This document shows, in pieces, positions 59,840 to 64,000 of a stretch of 64,000 bases of DNA. The position numbers and the translations under genes are program-made. The notes beneath the pieces are model-generated. The model was not told the DNA's origin. It saw only the letters and a program-made list of their open reading frames with translations, and searched no databases. Position 1 is the first letter of the stretch, and each line of letters opens with the position of its first letter. Origin of the DNA: Williamsia sp. 1135 (GTDB lineage Bacteria; Actinomycetota; Actinomycetes; Mycobacteriales; Mycobacteriaceae); the NCBI RefSeq assembly GCF_002095395.1, contig NZ_MJEI01000098.1, positions 62,001 to 126,000 on the forward strand, read 5' to 3'.

Positions 59840-60517
59840 ATGCACACCGAACTCCATCTACAAGCAGTCAAGGGGCGGTCCCCGCGAATCCGGGCGTCGG
59901 GCGGTATCGCCGTCCGGCAGACCGGGGTCGACACCCTGCACATGATCTCGAGCGCCGCGACCCCCCTCGGCGGAGATCTCATCGAGATCCACGTCGAGGT
60001 CGGTCCCGGCGCCTACCTCAACCTGCACAGCGTCGCAGCAGCGATGGCCCTGCCGGGGCCGCACGAACCTCGGTCGGAGTTGCGCTGGCACATCACCGTG
60101 GCCGACGGAGCGAGGCTGGTGATCGACCCGCAACCGACGATCGTCGCGGCGCACGCCGTCCACCACTCCGAGACCGCGATCGACGTCGCGGAGTCGGGGT
60201 CGATCCGGGTGGCCGAACGCGTCCAGATCGGCCGTAGCAGAGAAGACCTCGGGCGATGGAGCGGTCGGGTCCGCGTCGACGTCGGCGGCACCCCCGCAGT
60301 GCGCCACCAACTCGGCATCGGCAGGCAGGACCACGACCAGCTCGGTGCACCCTCAATCCTGCTCAGCGAGTTCAGATATCCGGACGATCGGCCGGATGCG
60401 GTTCATCCGAGCGCGGTCGGTGCGCGGCTGGGCCTCGCGGCCGGCGGGTCCCTGACCACGGTGCTCGCCGGAACGCTGAACGACGCCGAGCAGTGGGCCG
60501 GGGACCTCGTCGGCTGA
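59840..60517 (+). CDS. ureD: Urease accessory protein UreD
   Basis: A 225-residue UreD/UreH protein of mostly beta structure (GGDLIEIHVEVGPGAYLNLHSVAAAMALPG and LVIDPQPTIVAA). It is shorter and more divergent than enterobacterial UreD, as usual in actinobacteria. It bridges UreF/UreG to the urease core. Last gene of the operon, ending one base from the convergent ndh gene. Confidence 0.9.
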   Translation: MHTELHLQAVKGRSPRIRASGGIAVRQTGVDTLHMISSAATPLGGDLIEIHVEVGPGAYLNLHSVAAAMALPGPHEPRSELRWHITVADGARLVIDPQPTIVAAHAVHHSETAIDVAESGSIRVAERVQIGRSREDLGRWSGRVRVDVGGTPAVRHQLGIGRQDHDQLGAPSILLSEFRYPDDRPDAVHPSAVGARLGLAAGGSLTTVLAGTLNDAEQWAGDLVG

Positions 60518-60518
60518 G

Positions 60519-62036
60519 TCAGCTCGCAGCCGGTTTGGACTGCGCCTCGGTCTCGGAACCAGATGCGGCGTCAGCCTCCGCCATGCGGACCTTCGGCGTC
60601 GGATCGGAGAGCACCGGCTTACCACTCGGTGTCTCGGCCACGTCGCTCGGCAGCAGTTCACCCGCCTCTTTGCGCCGATCCAGATCGATCTGTGCGAGGT
60701 GGTCCAGAGCGTTACGCGCGAGCACCTGCTGCTCGGTGATCGTGAGCTGGGAGCGACCCTTGGTCAGGAACGCGAACGACCAGTCGACGATGGTGTTGAG
60801 TCGACTGCGGAATCCGACGATGTAGACCAGATGCAGCAGCAGCCATCCGAGCCACGCGAAGAAGCCCTCTGTCTCGAGGTTCTTCTTGAATCCGGGCACC
60901 GGTACCGACATCACCGCGCTGAACTTCGAGATGGTCGCCATCGAGCCCTTGTCCCAGTACTTGAACGGCTCGCGATCCTCCGGCTTGGCGCCTTTGAGTT
61001 CTGCTTTGATGGCGTCTGCGGCATACCGGCCACCCTGGATCGCGCCCTGGGCCATACCGGGAACGTCTTCGACCGACATCATGTCGCCGACGACGAAGAC
61101 ATTGGGGTTGCCGGGTATCGACAGGTCGGGGAGTACCTTGACCCGGCCCGCTCGGTCCAGTTCGACGCCGCTCTGTTCGGCGAGTTGCTTGCCCAGCGGG
61201 CTCGCGGCGACACCGGCCGACCACACCTTGCACTGAGACTCGATCCGGCGGGTACTGCCGTCCTTCTCCTTGACCAGCAGTCCGTCGTAGTCGAGGTCGA
61301 CGACCATCGCGTTGAGCTGGATCTCGACGCCCATGCTCTCGAGCCGTTTGGCCGCCTTCGCTCCGAGATTCGGGCCCATCGGGGGCAACACCGCGGGTGC
61401 GGCGTCGAGCAGGATGACCTTCGCTTCCGTGGAGTCGATGTTACGGAACGTGCCCTTGAGGGTCTTGTCGCTCATCTCGGCGATCTGCCCGGCAAGTTCG
61501 ACACCGGTGGGGCCGGCGCCGACGACCACGAACGTCAAGAGGCGGGCGCGTTCCTCGTGGTCATCGGAGAGCTCGGCCTGCTCGAATGCGCCGAGGATTC
61601 GTCCGCGGAGCTCGAGGGCGTCGTCGATGGTCTTCATACCGGGGGCGAACTGGGCGAAGTGGTCGTTGCCGAAATACGACTGGTCTGCGCCTGCCGCGAT
61701 GATGAGGCTGTCGAACGGCGTCTCGGTGATCCGCTCGAGCAGCCTGGAGGTGACCACTTTGTTCTCGAGGTCGATGGACTCGACATTGCCCATCAACACC
61801 TGGGCGTTCGCTTGCTTTCGCAGGATCACCCGGGTGGCCGGGGCGATCTCACCTTCGGAGATGATGCCGGTCGCGACCTGGTAGAGCATCGGCTGGAACA
61901 GGTGGTGGGTGGTTCGCGCGATCAGAGTGACGTCGACATCGGCCTTTCTCAGGCGCTGGGTGGAGAACAGACCTCCGAAGCCGGATCCGATCACCACCAC
62001 CCGGTGCCGGGTCGAACCTACGGTCTCGTCACTCAT
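60519..62036 (-). CDS. ndh: Type II NADH:quinone dehydrogenase
   Basis: A 505-residue NDH-2 with two dinucleotide loops: FAD at VVVIGSGFGGLFS near the start and NADH at VVVGAGPTGVELAGQ. Quinone-site elements (MAQGAIQGGRYAADAI) and a hydrophobic amphipathic C-terminal region (FAWLGWLLLHLVYIVGF) attach it to the membrane without proton pumping. The ATG at 62036 has GGAG six bases upstream; the upstream ATG 62042 overlaps that site. Synteny after ureD matches M. tuberculosis ndh (Rv1854c). Confidence 0.95.
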   Translation of the reverse strand: MSDETVGSTRHRVVVIGSGFGGLFSTQRLRKADVDVTLIARTTHHLFQPMLYQVATGIISEGEIAPATRVILRKQANAQVLMGNVESIDLENKVVTSRLLERITETPFDSLIIAAGADQSYFGNDHFAQFAPGMKTIDDALELRGRILGAFEQAELSDDHEERARLLTFVVVGAGPTGVELAGQIAEMSDKTLKGTFRNIDSTEAKVILLDAAPAVLPPMGPNLGAKAAKRLESMGVEIQLNAMVVDLDYDGLLVKEKDGSTRRIESQCKVWSAGVAASPLGKQLAEQSGVELDRAGRVKVLPDLSIPGNPNVFVVGDMMSVEDVPGMAQGAIQGGRYAADAIKAELKGAKPEDREPFKYWDKGSMATISKFSAVMSVPVPGFKKNLETEGFFAWLGWLLLHLVYIVGFRSRLNTIVDWSFAFLTKGRSQLTITEQQVLARNALDHLAQIDLDRRKEAGELLPSDVAETPSGKPVLSDPTPKVRMAEADAASGSETEAQSKPAAS

Positions 62037-62176
62037 GACCATCTCCTGTCAGTTTGCGGATTTTGCGGCCGGGATCTCCAGGGCGTGTGGGATCCGCACC
62101 CTGCTAACGGTAGTCAATGAGTGGCGTTTGGTCGCGGCAAGGTGGGCTTTGCCGCGCGGAGTGTGGCCTGCGGAGT

Positions 62177-62815
62177 TCAGGCAATCATGTCGGCACTGGT
62201 GCGTGCCGCCCAAGCCCATGGGAAATGGTTTGCGTCCCAATAGCTTTTGAGTATTTCATACTCGACTTCGCCGCGTTGCGCGCCGGCGATGGAGGTGTCT
62301 GCGCAGTCGTGAAGGCGGGCGAGTCGCAGACCCGATTTCTCCATCACCCGGCGCGATGCGGTGTTGACCGCCATGGTCCCGGCAAAGATTCGACTGATGT
62401 TCAATTCGGTGAACGAGAGCTGTACCAGCGCGCGGGAGCCCTCCGTGGCCAGACCGCGACCCCACATCGCGCGTCGCAGCCGGTAGCTCAGTTCGAACTC
62501 CGACTGCGAGGAATGCCGGGGTGCCCGCAGACCGAACCAGCCGACGAAGCTGGCGGCAGCAGGATTGGGATGGCCGACGGACCGCGCGGCCACCAGATCG
62601 AGCCGGTCGAGTGCAACCCAGACGCCGGCGCCGCCGCGGTACCGGGCCTCGGCGACGGCGCGCGGGATGACCCATTCCTCGATGACCTCCCTCGGGGTGG
62701 CGATGCCACCCGTGACGTACCGCATCACCGCGGGGTCACTGTCGAGGGCGACCAGATGGTCGGTATCGGACGCGGCAACCGGGCGGAGCACCAGGCGGTC
62801 GGTCTCGATGATCAA
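62177..62815 (-). CDS. GNAT acetyltransferase, RimJ/RimL-like
   Basis: A GNAT protein of about 212 residues: IIETDRLVLRPVAASDTDHLVALD, then ELSYRLRRAMWGRGLATEGSRAL with the acetyl-CoA loop, and AGTMAVNTASRRVMEKSGL. It probably acetylates a protein N-terminus or a small amine. I place the start at TTG 62815, four bases after GAGGAG; a TTG at 62827 is the alternative. It lies divergent from the FAD oxidoreductase gene. Confidence 0.8.
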   Translation of the reverse strand: MIIETDRLVLRPVAASDTDHLVALDSDPAVMRYVTGGIATPREVIEEWVIPRAVAEARYRGGAGVWVALDRLDLVAARSVGHPNPAAASFVGWFGLRAPRHSSQSEFELSYRLRRAMWGRGLATEGSRALVQLSFTELNISRIFAGTMAVNTASRRVMEKSGLRLARLHDCADTSIAGAQRGEVEYEILKSYWDANHFPWAWAARTSADMIA

Positions 62816-63021
62816 CGAACTCCTCAATTCCCCGGCCCGCCTCTCCAGCCGAACTGGCGGACTGCTGTGCGCATACTACGGTCTACCGGCCGATGGTGGC
62901 GGACATTCACACCAGAGTGTCGCCTGTTCACCCATGAGGTCCGCTTTTCGAAAGGCGAACTGTGGCAGTGTGAACCGGACGAGCCGCGGTTGGGCGCCGT
63001 GACCGCCCTACACTGGCGGAC

Positions 63022-64000
63022 ATGCAATCGGCGAGTTCACGCCATACGACCACCGTGGCGGTCGTGGGATCCGGCGTCGCCGGACTGAGTGCCGCGTATC
63101 TGCTGCGCTCCGGTCATGACGTCACACTGTACGAAGGTGACGGCAGGCTGGGTGGACACGCGCACACCCACTCGGTCGCCACAGATGCCGGTCCGATCGG
63201 TGTGGATTCCGGGTTCATCGTGCACAACGACCGCACGTATCCGCTGCTCCGCCGCCTGTTCGCCGAACTCGACGTCCCGGTCCGGCCGACCGAGATGAGC
63301 ATGAGCATCTACGACCAGGCCACCGGTGTGCAGTACGCCGGGGGCCGTGGGTTGCGCGGGATCTTCGCGCAACCACGCCGGGTCGTGGACCGTGAGTTCG
63401 TGTCGATGCTGCTGGAGGTTAAACGGTTCCATCGGGCCGCGGCCGAGGTACTGGCCGGCCAGGACGACGCAGATCTGAGCACCTACGGGCACTTTCTGGC
63501 CGACCGAGGTTTCTCGGACTACTTCATCCGGATGTTCGCCCTGCCGCTGGTGTCGTGTGTCTGGTCGACCGGGTCGAAAAAATCGCTGGACTATCCGGCC
63601 CGCTACCTTTTCGCGTTCCTCGACAACCACGGCATGCTCTCCGTGAAGGGGTCGCCGCAGTGGTACACCGTCCAGGGTGGATCGCGTACCTACGTGGATC
63701 GGGTGGCCGCCGCACTGAACGACGTACGTACGGATTCCCGGGTCACCAACATCGTGCGCGAGCGCAACGGCGTCACGATCACTGCCGACGGTCACCCCGA
63801 CCGTCGTTTCGACAAGGTGGTCATCGCGACGCACGCGAAGGATGCGCTCACACTGCTGGCCGATCCGAGCGAACCGGAGAAGGAACTGCTCGGCGCCTTT
63901 GACTACGCCGTGAATCGGACCATCCTGCACACCGACTCCTCCCTGATGCCCACCGCAGTTCGGGCCGGTGCGAGCTGGAACTATCTGACCCCGGACCCCA
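63022..64000 (+). CDS. FAD-dependent oxidoreductase, amine-oxidase-like, C-terminus beyond window
   Basis: The frame opens at an ATG at 63022 and runs without a stop to the window end (326 codons). The N-terminus is the FAD Rossmann motif VVGSGVAGLSAAYLL followed by YEGDGRLGGHAHTHS. Later parts (STGSKKSLDYPARYLFAFL, GSPQWYTVQGGSRTYVDRV) match the actinobacterial NAD/FAD-binding proteins often found upstream of DUF1365 and cyclopropane-fatty-acid synthase genes (Rv0449c-like). Its role is thought to be in lipid modification but is unproven. Confidence 0.8.
   Translation, partial: MQSASSRHTTTVAVVGSGVAGLSAAYLLRSGHDVTLYEGDGRLGGHAHTHSVATDAGPIGVDSGFIVHNDRTYPLLRRLFAELDVPVRPTEMSMSIYDQATGVQYAGGRGLRGIFAQPRRVVDREFVSMLLEVKRFHRAAAEVLAGQDDADLSTYGHFLADRGFSDYFIRMFALPLVSCVWSTGSKKSLDYPARYLFAFLDNHGMLSVKGSPQWYTVQGGSRTYVDRVAAALNDVRTDSRVTNIVRERNGVTITADGHPDRRFDKVVIATHAKDALTLLADPSEPEKELLGAFDYAVNRTILHTDSSLMPTAVRAGASWNYLTPDP

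Noticed and set aside
60699-62120. Long plus-strand frame over ndh, and similar ones over gnd, glcB and the FadD gene
   Set aside because: All are antisense shadows of firmly identified genes with no ribosome site or family signal.

Overview
The window is high-GC DNA with many GTG starts, and its gene order is that of a mycolic-acid actinobacterium. The right half follows the Mycobacterium tuberculosis Rv1821-Rv1854c order almost gene for gene: secA2, pgsA2-like, gcvH, garA, ftsR, bifunctional nuclease, MerR, gcvP, then glcB, two CNNM/CBS proteins, guaB1, gnd, blaR/blaI, thioesterase, ureABCFGD, ndh. IdeR-, KstR- and GlnR-like operators fit the same order. Gordonia or a close relative (Williamsia, Rhodococcus) is the best guess. 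This rests on synteny recalled from memory and not on a database search.

Left part (1-31.6 kb), mostly accessory metabolism: a HAD phosphatase cut by the window edge; a fatty-acid hydroxylase family membrane protein; an ABM-truncated haemoglobin fusion; pyruvate:quinone oxidoreductase; an ATP-dependent DNA ligase facing a flavin reductase; an MFS exporter; a TetR regulator with its operator and a divergent alpha/beta-fold protein that lacks catalytic residues; an iron-siderophore ABC importer behind an iron box; a LysR regulator; type III glutamine synthetase behind a GlnR box; an SDR/GNAT pair beside a 5'-truncated TetR remnant; an acyl-CoA ligase behind a KstR box; bioY-bioM-bioN; a VWA protein; RtcB; DUF1990; VOC; PPK2; an LLM oxidoreductase; and two unrecognised membrane proteins.

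Middle (31.7-45.8 kb), conserved core: the accessory secretion ATPase SecA2, the glycine cleavage proteins GcvH and GcvP (GcvP behind a tandem glycine riboswitch), the TCA/glutamate switch GarA, two MerR regulators, a solute-binding-like protein, an LppU-like lipoprotein and malate synthase G. GcvH/GcvP, GarA and GlcB together handle glycine, glyoxylate and 2-oxoglutarate flux.

Right part (45.8-64 kb): a frameshifted glycosylase-like gene, CNNM/CBS proteins, GMP reductase GuaB1, 6-phosphogluconate dehydrogenase, BlaR-like protease and BlaI, an apparent iron-repressed small RNA gene matching the position of mycobacterial MrsI, a thioesterase, an HpcH-like lyase, the urease operon, type II NADH dehydrogenase, a GNAT enzyme and an FAD oxidoreductase that runs off the end.

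The most notable non-coding signals are the MrsI-like sRNA locus (53.9-54.0 kb), the GlnR box before glutamine synthetase III, and a family of long intergenic inverted repeats with a shared core (15.4, 41.5 and 50.8 kb). No IS element, prophage, CRISPR array, tRNA or rRNA gene was seen.
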